From NCBI GenBank assembly GCA_946539175.1, contig CAMNHH010000088.1, forward strand, positions 1 through 9,478: a stretch of 9,478 nt of DNA, written 5' to 3'. This DNA is from an uncultured Clostridia bacterium. GTDB lineage: Bacteria; Bacillota; Clostridia; Oscillospirales; Oscillospiraceae. The notes below the pieces were generated by a model. It made no database searches. It was given only the letters and a program-made list of their open reading frames with translations, and was not told where the DNA came from. Below, one piece after another: positions 1-5,103 of the stretch (the stretch's first letter is position 1; the number at the start of each line of letters is the position of its first letter). The position numbers and the translations under genes were made by a program.

Positions 1-163
1 GATGGGCGAACTGAGGGAGAGTAAAAAGTCGATTCCCAGTGGTTTGAAGGGCGGCGTGTCTCTCTGCAGAAAACATGCTTTGAGGCCATGGACGAGATTT
101 ATCCAGGTGCCCTGTTCCGATTCAGTGCATTTGATGGAATCTGACCGAATCCGACATTTTTAA
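1..163 (+). other. Possible 3' tail of an upstream gene (edge fragment)
   Basis: Two plus-strand frames could carry the end of a gene that begins left of the window. Frame 2 is open from the edge to a TAA at 161-163. Frame 1 has a TAA at 22-24 but then reads about 39 codons of protein-like sequence (including FEAMDEIYPGALFRFSAFDG) to a TGA at 142-144, with no start codon and no ribosome site. The frame-1 stretch looks more like real protein by composition, so either the gene is frameshifted near the A-run at 27-31 or the frame-2 reading is the true tail. I do not recognise the product. The hairpins just downstream fit the end of a plus-strand transcript. Confidence 0.2.
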
Positions 164-173
164 TTCGGTTTTA
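144..173 (+). terminator. Weak hairpin with short T-run
   Basis: ACCGAAT (144-150) pairs with ATTCGGT (163-169) around a 12-base AT-rich loop, and TTT follows directly. The stem is only 7 bp and rather weak. It lies just after, or overlapping, the possible gene end at 142-163, so it may be a first weak terminator for the upstream gene. Confidence 0.3.
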
Positions 174-181
174 TATGTGCT

Positions 182-221
182 AAAGACGCTCAGCAGAAAG
201 TTCTTCCTGCCGGGCGTCTTT
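182..221 (+). other. Hairpin of unknown role
   Basis: AAAGACGC (182-189) pairs with GCGTCTTT (214-221), and GCAG/CTGC inside the loop can extend the structure. Only TGTCTTCTC follows, so it is a poor intrinsic terminator by itself. It sits between the weak hairpin at 144 and the strong terminator at 252, forming a series of three hairpins in one transcript end. Confidence 0.4.
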
Positions 222-251
222 GTCTTCTCAGAAGAATAAGCCTCCTTACAT

Positions 252-296
252 AGCCCGGTGACTGTTTAACGACGGTGACCGGGCTTTTTTCTTTTC
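252..296 (+). terminator. Rho-independent terminator (plus strand)
   Basis: AGCCCGGT (252-259) pairs with ACCGGGCT (278-285). After one mismatch the stem continues with ACTG (261-264) against CGGT (273-276), and the run TTTTTTCTTTT follows. It is asymmetric: reading the minus strand there is no T-tract. It should end a plus-strand transcript that enters from the left edge. Confidence 0.75.
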
Positions 297-560
297 TGCA
301 GGCGCTTGTAGTAGGGGACGGTTCTCTGTGTTGACCGGAAATGACCTGAATCCCGTGTGTCCAAACCAGAGATTGTATGGCATATTTCCCCGGACCTTGC
401 CCAGGGCGCAATCCGTAAAAACGTGGATGACGGATTAAAATGTTTCTAACATTATAATAAAATAACAGTATAAGGGGACCGACCCGGGAGGCCCGCATAC
501 GGGCTTATGGCAGGCAGACGAGGGCATCTGCCGGAGCCTGCCGGGCTGAGGGCCAACCAA
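297..560. other. Non-coding stretch with REP-like motif and AT-rich patch
   Basis: I see no reading frame here with a ribosome site or recognisable protein. AGGGGACGGTTCTCTGTGTT at 313-332 resembles, from memory, the GGGGACGGTTC-type motif that accompanies REP-associated (Y1) transposase elements in Firmicutes, and a partial direct copy starts with AGGGGAC at 473-479. An AT-rich patch (436-472) contains TATAAT at 453-458 but no -35 box at the right distance on either strand. Small palindromes follow at 491-542. It could be the remnant of a short palindromic element. Confidence 0.35.
491..542. repeat. Clustered short palindromes (REP-like)
   Basis: GCCCG (491-495) pairs with CGGGC (500-504) around CATA. 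GGCAGGC (509-515) pairs with GCCTGCC (536-542), and CAGA/TCTG (515-518 with 527-530) can pair inside it. This density of GC-rich hairpins in non-coding sequence next to the AGGGGAC motif is REP-like, but no cognate transposase is in view and the assignment is tentative. Confidence 0.35.
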
Positions 561-611
561 GGAAAAACAGCAAAGTCCGGGATCCTCCGCGGAGGGTCCC
601 GGACTTTGCTG
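561..611 (-). terminator. Rho-independent terminator of the flavin reductase gene
   Basis: AGCAAAGTCCGGGA (569-582) is the exact reverse complement of 597-610, extended by C568-G611. Past one mismatch the palindrome CCTCCGCGGAGG (584-595) continues it. On the minus strand the hairpin is followed by TTTTTCC (567-561). It begins 8 bases after the stop codon of the 620-1192 gene, the expected place for its terminator. Confidence 0.85.
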
Positions 612-619
612 CCGTATGC

Positions 620-1192
620 TTATTTCTTCATGAGGCCTGCGCCCGCGTTCCAGGCCTGGCCCACCTTTTCGCCGGTGAGATAGTAGCCGTTCTGGAACTG
701 ATCGAACATCAGGGCCTGCAGCTTGGCGGGGTCCACCTTGCCGTTCTCCGCCAGGACGGACTCCTCCGCCTTGACGTTGACGATTTTGCCCACCACGCCG
801 TCCACATGGTCGCTGTGCAGGAACTCCAGCAGCTCGCACTCCATCACCACCGGGAACTCCTCAATGATGGGGGCGTGGACCTTGTCGCTGGGCACGGCGT
901 GATAGCCGGTGCGCTCAAACTTATCCTCCATCCGATTGCCGGAGGCAATGCCGAAAAAGTCCGCGACGTCCATGTGGGCCCGGTCCGCCAGGGCCACGGT
1001 AAAGGCCTTGCTGGCCTGGATGTTGAGCCAGGTACGCTTGCCTTCTCCGATGAAGAGGATGATCTTGTCCATGTCGCAGATCTGCCCCCAGGCCACGTTC
1101 ATCACGTTGACCTTTTCGTTCTCGTCATAGGCAGCCACCATCAAAACGGGCATGGGATAGACCGCCTGCACAACGCCCAAATCTTTTTTCAT
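620..1192 (-). CDS. Flavin reductase family protein
   Basis: This encodes 190 residues of the flavin reductase-like FMN-binding split-barrel family (DIM6/NTAB type). Evidence is the N-terminal pattern YPMPVLMVAAYDENEKVNVM (residues 12-31), followed by NVAWGQICDMDK and a GEGKRTWLNI segment, which match the family's flavin-binding half; the length is also usual (about 170-200). Members bind FMN and reduce flavin with NAD(P)H or act as flavoprotein partners; the exact substrate cannot be read from sequence. No signal peptide or membrane segment is visible, so it should be cytoplasmic. The ATG at 1190-1192 is preceded by AAAGGAGC at good spacing. The gene is monocistronic in appearance, with its own promoter (1229-1257) and terminator (561-611), though read-through from the NudC gene is possible. 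Confidence 0.85.
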   Translation of the reverse strand: MKKDLGVVQAVYPMPVLMVAAYDENEKVNVMNVAWGQICDMDKIILFIGEGKRTWLNIQASKAFTVALADRAHMDVADFFGIASGNRMEDKFERTGYHAVPSDKVHAPIIEEFPVVMECELLEFLHSDHVDGVVGKIVNVKAEESVLAENGKVDPAKLQALMFDQFQNGYYLTGEKVGQAWNAGAGLMKK

Positions 1193-1221
1193 ACGGAAAG
1201 CTCCTTTCGCTTTAAATTGCC

Positions 1222-1257
1222 AAGCTGTATTATAGTACCGCCCCGGGGCTTTGTCAA
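1222..1257 (-). promoter_or_regulatory. Sigma-70/SigA promoter of the flavin reductase gene
   Basis: On the minus strand TTGACA (1257-1252) and TATAAT (1234-1229) are both perfect consensus and separated by exactly 17 bases; transcription should begin near 1222, about 30 bases before the start codon. The spacer contains the perfect 10-base palindrome GCCCCGGGGC (1240-1249), which may be chance in GC-rich DNA or an operator. Confidence 0.85.
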
Positions 1258-1277
1258 GCCGAAACCGAACCGGAAGT

Positions 1278-2096
1278 TCAGCCCCTTCGGAAGCGCTCGA
1301 TCATCTCTCCCGTCAGGCTGATGGGGGAGTAATCCCCCGGGATCTCCGCCCGGGGATACCAGCCCGCCTCGGAAAGCTCGCTCTCTTGGATGGTGATCCG
1401 GTCGCTGCCCGCCAGCTCACAGTAGAAGCCCATCAGCAGACTGTCGGTGAAGACCCAGGGCTGGGACTTGTAGTAGCGCAGATTTTTCACCCGCAGCCCG
1501 GTTTCCTCAAAGACCTCCCGCCGTACCGTGTCCTCGATGGACTCCCCGATTTCGTTGAAGCCTGCCACCAGGGCGTAGCGCGTGAAGGCTCTGCCTCGAT
1601 ACTTGGTCAAAAGCAGCCGGTCTCCGTCGCTTACCGCCACAATGACGGCGGGGCAGATCTTGGGGTAGAGCGTCAGACCGCAGGCCGGGCAGACCCGGGC
1701 CCGCTCCGTCTGGCTGTCCTCCATGGCCCTGCCGCAGCGGCCGCAGAAGCGGGTGCTTCCGTACCAGCGGTGGAGACTCTCGCCCACCGCGGCGGCGAAG
1801 ACCGCCTCCTTGGGCCCCATGCCCCGGTATTCCCGGGAGGGCACGAAGCGGCAGCCCGGCATGGGCGCTCCCTCCCATGCTCCGAGAAACACAGGGCGCT
1901 CGCCAAGGGAGAAGACGTATCGCCATACCCCGGCCCGCAGGGCAGGGGAGAGCACCCCATAGCGGGGGAAGACCAGTTCGCCCTCCCTCTGCGCCGCCAA
2001 CACAGCGTCCCCCTGAAAGACCAGGGCCGTATCGTTTTCCTCCGGCGTCATTTGCCGGAAGCTGTTGTCATATCGTACGTCCAAATCCTGAAACAT
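1278..2096 (-). CDS. nudC: NAD(+) diphosphatase NudC (Nudix hydrolase)
   Basis: This 272-residue protein has the full NudC layout. An N-terminal NADH-pyrophosphatase-like domain (about 1-112) is followed by a zinc ribbon with C118, C121, C136 and C139, then the Nudix domain. The Nudix box is complete: G179, E185, R193-E194, E197-E198, G200. SQPW at 211-214, 10 residues after the box, is the signature separating NudC from other Nudix hydrolases. The family cleaves NAD(H) to NMN(H) and AMP and removes NAD caps from RNA 5' ends, needing divalent metal; which role dominates here is unknown. The ATG at 2094-2096 has AGGAGG six bases upstream. It lies 60 bases downstream of the unknown 2157-3098 gene with no clear terminator between them, so the two are probably co-transcribed. 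Confidence 0.95.
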   Translation of the reverse strand: MFQDLDVRYDNSFRQMTPEENDTALVFQGDAVLAAQREGELVFPRYGVLSPALRAGVWRYVFSLGERPVFLGAWEGAPMPGCRFVPSREYRGMGPKEAVFAAAVGESLHRWYGSTRFCGRCGRAMEDSQTERARVCPACGLTLYPKICPAVIVAVSDGDRLLLTKYRGRAFTRYALVAGFNEIGESIEDTVRREVFEETGLRVKNLRYYKSQPWVFTDSLLMGFYCELAGSDRITIQESELSEAGWYPRAEIPGDYSPISLTGEMIERFRRG

Positions 2097-2156
2097 AAGG
2101 GCCTCCTGGATCAGATCTATGTTGTGGGATGCGGAACGGGAAGCTTTGCCGGTCCG

Positions 2157-3098
2157 CTAAAACAGCCTCCGCCGATTGACGGCATAGTCCGTCAGATCCC
2201 GGAGGAAGCTCAGGTGCATGCGGCGGGCAGGCTTGACGTCGGCGCTCAGGGATGGACCTGCGCCAAGCTCCGCCTTGAGCCCGCCGTAATTCATCACCAC
2301 CGAGGGGGTGGGCAGCAGCTTCACCGTGACGCTGCCCAGAGCCTTCCGGTTCAGCGCCAGTACCTGGTCCACGGCCTCCCTGGAAGCGGCCAGCAGACGG
2401 CGCAGCTCCTTCCAGTTCTGGGCCTCCAGAGCCTGCTCCAGCCGGCGCAGATAGGCCCGGTAGCGGATCACGGGACCCTCCTGCCGCAGATGCAGGGCAT
2501 AGGCCAGGGGAGAGACCCCCGCCGGGGCGGTCGTTACCAGGTAATCCGCCAGCACGGGCATCTCCAGCTTCAGCTGGGAGAGCTCCAGCAGCTGGGCGTA
2601 GCTCTCCTGGTAGTACGCCAGGACGGCTTCGTCCAGATTTCCCATCAGCCGCATCCGGGGCAGCAGACCCTTGATATGCCGGGTGTGATCCTCGGCCTCC
2701 AGATAGACCTGCCGCCGGGGACTGGGCAGATAGTCGCAGCCGTTTTTGGCGCTGAGCATCAGATAGCGCAGCGCGCTGGCATAGACCACGCGCTCCGGAT
2801 CGGAGGCCCAGTCGAAATAGGGGTCCGGAATGCCGTCGTCCGCCGCGAAGCGCTCCAGAAGCCGGAAGGAAAGGCTCTGGTATTCCCGGTCCGTATCGAC
2901 GATGGGGTGCAGGCAGTCCAGTAGCTCCTCCCGGGAGCTCCAGACCAGGCTGTTTCGGTTTTGCGGATAGCAGACCTCCTCCCAGAGCACCAGGGCCATC
3001 AGCAGAGAGCCGTAAGCCCTGGGACTTTTGGGGGTTCCGTCCCCGTTTTGCTCTGCTGCTTCCTTCAAAAACCAGTTGTCCACCAGAACGCGCTGCAT
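2157..3098 (-). CDS. Hypothetical protein, mostly helical
   Basis: I do not recognise this 313-residue protein. The start is set at the ATG at 3096-3098 because AAGGAGGG lies just before it; the frame is open further upstream, but that extension is F/S-rich low-complexity sequence lying across the promoter. No signal peptide, membrane segment or cysteine cluster is visible. Residues 1-60 are hydrophobic and aromatic (YGSLLMALVLWEEVCYP at 29-45). Residues 150-250 are strongly helical and charged (AYLRRLEQALEAQNWKELRR at 215-234) and could be coiled or tetratricopeptide-like. The C-terminus is basic and ends RRRLF. It is probably the first gene of a two-gene unit with nudC. Codon use resembles its neighbours, so nothing suggests recent transfer. 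Confidence 0.85.
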   Translation of the reverse strand: MQRVLVDNWFLKEAAEQNGDGTPKSPRAYGSLLMALVLWEEVCYPQNRNSLVWSSREELLDCLHPIVDTDREYQSLSFRLLERFAADDGIPDPYFDWASDPERVVYASALRYLMLSAKNGCDYLPSPRRQVYLEAEDHTRHIKGLLPRMRLMGNLDEAVLAYYQESYAQLLELSQLKLEMPVLADYLVTTAPAGVSPLAYALHLRQEGPVIRYRAYLRRLEQALEAQNWKELRRLLAASREAVDQVLALNRKALGSVTVKLLPTPSVVMNYGGLKAELGAGPSLSADVKPARRMHLSFLRDLTDYAVNRRRLF

Positions 3099-3143
3099 GC
3101 CAAACCCTCCTTTTCCGCAAGTCCGAAGACCCGCGTTCGCTTC

Positions 3144-3179
3144 CGATCTCAGTGTAGCAAAAAACGTTCTTACTGTCAA
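3144..3179 (-). promoter_or_regulatory. Promoter of the 2157-3098 gene (and probably nudC)
   Basis: On the minus strand TTGACA (3179-3174) is consensus, followed after 17 bases by TACACT (3156-3151), a 4/6 match to the -10 box. Transcription would begin near 3144 and give a leader of about 45 bases. Its position, upstream of the ribosome-site-supported ATG, argues against the longer upstream reading frame. Confidence 0.7.
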
Positions 3180-3670
3180 GTGGCCCCGTCGGATGAAGTT
3201 GAAATGCCGTGGAAACGACAGCGAAAAGCCGGGGAAAGCGCAGCGGCCTTCTTCCGAAAAACCAAAGAAAAGAACAGGAAAAGCAACGGAAAATTCCGAA
3301 AAAAGCGTCTGAATTTCCGTCAAAAAGCATCAGAAAAACCAACGATAATCCGGCGTACGGCAGGGCGCGGCGCCAGGCTCCCGAAGTCCCAAAAGCCTTG
3401 CCCCAGCGCCGTTTTCCGCGCCTTGCCCCTCCGTGTGCCAACGCTTCATACCCGGAGCCGCCCTTCCGCTTGTCTGCTGTAAGAAGAAGTATAAGACAGA
3501 GTATAAGATAAAGTGTAAGACAGAGGATAAGATGGAGATGAAGCAATAGAAAGAGAGAAAGAGACAGGAATCAAATTCAAATTCACAGGCATGCCCCCTG
3601 ACGCCCGATCCCCGGGCCCTGATTCCTCCATCCGCTTCCACATCTTTCATAAAATAATTCCATTTTCTGC
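3180..3670. other. Divergent intergenic region without a gene
   Basis: Nearly 500 bases separate the minus-strand promoter at 3151-3179 from the operon promoter at 3671. The composition is patchy: an A-rich stretch (about 3195-3350) with loosely repeated units (3288-3309 resembles 3310-3331, each ending in an A-run then AGCRTC), a GC-rich block (3350-3475), the 12-base repeat array (3488-3547) and a purine-rich run to about 3570. Reading frames crossing it have no ribosome site and are low-complexity, so I call none of them. It may simply be degenerate sequence or carry regulatory sites for either side. Confidence 0.6.
3488..3547. repeat. Imperfect 12-base tandem repeat, about five units
   Basis: Consecutive 12-base units are AGTATAAGACAG (3488-3499), AGTATAAGATAA (3500-3511), AGTGTAAGACAG (3512-3523), AGGATAAGATGG (3524-3535) and a diverged AGATGAAGCAAT (3536-3547). 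A weaker unit may precede them at 3476. Endings alternate roughly GACAG/GATNN, suggesting a 24-base super-repeat. It lies about 125 bases upstream of the -35 box of the hydrogenase operon promoter. Confidence 0.75.
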
Positions 3671-3706
3671 TTTACATTTTTTGTGATATCTGATAGAATA
3701 CATATT
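3671..3706 (+). promoter_or_regulatory. Extended -10 promoter of the hydrogenase operon
   Basis: TTTACA (3671-3676) and TAGAAT (3694-3699) are each 5/6 consensus and separated by exactly 17 bases; TG at 3691-3692 adds an extended -10 element. Transcription would begin near 3706, leaving a leader of about 67 bases before nuoE. No other good promoter is seen in the operon, so it probably drives all nine genes. Confidence 0.75.
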
Positions 3707-3753
3707 GTACTATGGTCCTCTGCGGCCAGTATCAACCATTTGCTTAAAACGTT

Positions 3754-3775
3754 AGGAGGTAAGTTGCATCAAATG
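3754..3775 (+). promoter_or_regulatory. nuoE ribosome binding site with unusual spacing
   Basis: AGGAGG (3754-3759) is a perfect Shine-Dalgarno sequence but lies 13 bases before the ATG at 3773, longer than usual. An in-frame TTG at 3764-3766 is only 4 bases from it, shorter than usual. I keep the ATG because homologues usually begin near this point, but the TTG would add only three residues (M-H-Q). Confidence 0.6.
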
Positions 3776-4264
3776 GCTTGTAAAGTAACGACAGTTCCCT
3801 TCCGTGGCACGAAGGAACAAGAAGAGAAGCTGTTGGCCGTCATCGACGAGCTGAGAGATCAGCCCGGCGCCCTGATGCCCATCATGCAGAGAGCCCAGGA
3901 CATCTATGGCTATCTTCCCATTGAGGTCCAGACCATCATTGCCGATCAGATGAAGGTTCCCCTGGAGAAGATCTACGGCATCGCCACGTTCTACGCGCAG
4001 TTCGCGCTGGCCCCCAAGGGCGAGTACCGGATCTCTGTCTGCCTGGGCACCGCCTGCTACGTCAAGGGCTCCCAGGGCGTCTACGACAGACTGTGCACGG
4101 AGCTAGGCATCGGTGAAGGCCAGTGTACCCCCGACGGCAAGTTCTCCCTGGAGTCCTGCCGCTGCGTGGGCGCCTGCGGTCTGGCTCCCGTTATGATGAT
4201 CAATGACGACGTCTACGGCCGCCTGACCCCCGACATGGTCCCCGACATCCTGAAGAAGTATTAA
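3773..4264 (+). CDS. nuoE: NuoE/HndA-like [2Fe-2S] subunit of bifurcating hydrogenase
   Basis: This 163-residue protein belongs to the 24-kDa NuoE/HndA/HydC family. The N-terminal helical region (about 10-75, with LMPIMQRAQDIYGYLP at 34-49) leads into the thioredoxin-like [2Fe-2S] domain. The four ligands are present at standard spacing: C90 and C95 (CLGTAC), C131 and C135 (CVGAC). Length is normal. In NADH dehydrogenase and in electron-bifurcating [FeFe]-hydrogenases this subunit sits beside the NuoF flavin subunit and carries one electron-transfer cluster. Because nuoF and an HndB-like gene follow downstream with no other Complex I genes, a hydrogenase role is more likely than Complex I. 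It is the first gene of the operon; its Val codons favour GTC as nuoF's do, suggesting high expression. Confidence 0.93.
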   Translation: MACKVTTVPFRGTKEQEEKLLAVIDELRDQPGALMPIMQRAQDIYGYLPIEVQTIIADQMKVPLEKIYGIATFYAQFALAPKGEYRISVCLGTACYVKGSQGVYDRLCTELGIGEGQCTPDGKFSLESCRCVGACGLAPVMMINDDVYGRLTPDMVPDILKKY

Positions 4265-4304
4265 GAGCCTCAGAACTGCCCCGGCTGTACAAAGGAGGTA
4301 GCCT

Positions 4305-4655
4305 ATGAAACTTCGCCAGATCGCGGAGCTGCTCCAGGCCCGGGTCCTGTCCAGTGCGGATATGCTGGACACCGAGGTCCAGAACGCTTTCTGCTGCGAT
4401 ATGATGAGCGACGTGCTGGCCTTTGCCACCAATCAGTCCGTGCTGATCACGGGTCTGCTGAACCCCCAGGTGGTCCGCACCGCCATGATGCTGGACATGC
4501 ACTGCATCGTCTTCATCAACGGCAAGGAGCCCACTCCGGAGATCGTCTCCCTGGCAGACGCCAACGATATCGTCATCATGGTGACGGAGGAATCCATGTT
4601 CCGCGCGGCGGGCACCCTGTTCGACACGGGCCTGCTGAACGCGGAGGAGGAATAG
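4305..4655 (+). CDS. DRTGG-domain protein (first copy)
   Basis: This encodes 116 residues that are little more than one DRTGG domain. The diagnostic region LDTEVQNAFCCDMMSDVLAF (21-40) aligns by eye with DRxVTGGYxxDLLSxVM in the second copy at 6396-6722, followed by the same pattern of strands and helices, although the DR-TGG residues themselves are replaced. In CBS-domain pyrophosphatases the DRTGG domain is linked to adenine nucleotide or diadenosine polyphosphate control, so a ligand-sensing role is possible but unproven. AAAGGAGG precedes the ATG at good spacing. The 40-base gap after nuoE has no terminator. The next gene starts 4 bases after this stop and its ribosome site lies inside this gene, implying translational coupling. 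Confidence 0.8.
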   Translation: MKLRQIAELLQARVLSSADMLDTEVQNAFCCDMMSDVLAFATNQSVLITGLLNPQVVRTAMMLDMHCIVFINGKEPTPEIVSLADANDIVIMVTEESMFRAAGTLFDTGLLNAEEE

Positions 4656-4659
4656 TCCC

Positions 4660-5082
4660 ATGCCGGCCCCGCTGAACTTCCACTTCGACATCGACGGGGA
4701 AGACTTCTCCTCTGCCGGCGAGGCCTCTGTGGAGATGAAGAAAAAGCTGCGGCAGCTGGGCTTTCCCCCGGACGTGATCCGCCGCTGCTCCATCGCCATG
4801 TATGAGGGCGAGATCAACATGGTCATCCACGCCAACGGCGGCAGCGCCGACGTGGCGGTGTACCCGGATAAGGTGGTCATAGTTCTGGAGGACCACGGCC
4901 CCGGGATCCCCAACGTGGAGCTGGCCATGCAGGAGGGGTACTCCACCGCCTCCGAGCAGATCCATAATATGGGCTTCGGCGCCGGTATGGGTCTGCCCAA
5001 CATGAAGCGATACACCCAGAGCCTGGAGATCGAGACCCAGGTGGGTGTGGGCACCAAGCTCACCATGGTGGTGAGCGTGTAA
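4660..5082 (+). CDS. RsbW-like ATP-binding protein (anti-sigma factor kinase type)
   Basis: This encodes 140 residues forming a single GHKL-type ATPase domain resembling RsbW/SpoIIAB anti-sigma regulators. Visible motifs are the N-box helix AMYEGEINMVIHA (46-58, with E51 and N53), the DxGxG box as DHGPG (78-82), and the G2 box GFGAGMGL (105-112). There is no dimerisation/phosphoacceptor helix. The fold may phosphorylate a partner on serine, sequester a partner protein or act only as an ATP sensor. No anti-anti-sigma (STAS) partner or sigma factor lies in the window. GGAGGAGG precedes the ATG inside the end of the DRTGG gene. A second, more histidine-kinase-like ATPase is encoded at 7453-7983 in the same operon. 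Confidence 0.85.
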   Translation: MPAPLNFHFDIDGEDFSSAGEASVEMKKKLRQLGFPPDVIRRCSIAMYEGEINMVIHANGGSADVAVYPDKVVIVLEDHGPGIPNVELAMQEGYSTASEQIHNMGFGAGMGLPNMKRYTQSLEIETQVGVGTKLTMVVSV

Positions 5083-5103
5083 AACCCCGAAGGGAGGGAA
5101 TGC

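Noticed and set aside
2131..2157. Terminator between the 2157-3098 gene and nudC
   Set aside because: GCGGA/TCCGC can form a hairpin with internal mismatches, but no T-tract follows on the minus strand.
1251..2924. Long plus-strand open frame (557 codons) opposite nudC and the 2157-3098 gene
   Set aside because: It runs antisense to two well-supported genes, has no ribosome site, and is rich in Gly/Arg/Pro/Gln as expected of a GC-rich antisense frame.
3099..3323. N-terminal extension of the 2157-3098 protein to an ATG at 3321-3323
   Set aside because: The extension has no ribosome site, is F/S/R-rich low complexity, and crosses a TTGACA-17-TACACT promoter; the ATG at 3096-3098 has AAGGAGGG.
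3476..3547. CRISPR array from the regular 12-base repeats
   Set aside because: The units are contiguous with no spacers, far too short, and no cas genes are nearby.
3682..3699. TTGTGAT half-site in the operon promoter as a Rex or CRP/FNR operator
   Set aside because: The left half fits but the right half (GATAGAA) matches the expected inverted repeat poorly; a second candidate around TTAA-AACG-TTA at 3743-3753 is also weak. Redox control by Rex is plausible for such operons but not shown here.
3712..3747. Eleven-codon leader peptide (MVLCGQYQPFA) before nuoE
   Set aside because: It starts within about six bases of the predicted transcript start and has no ribosome site, codon run or attenuator hairpin.
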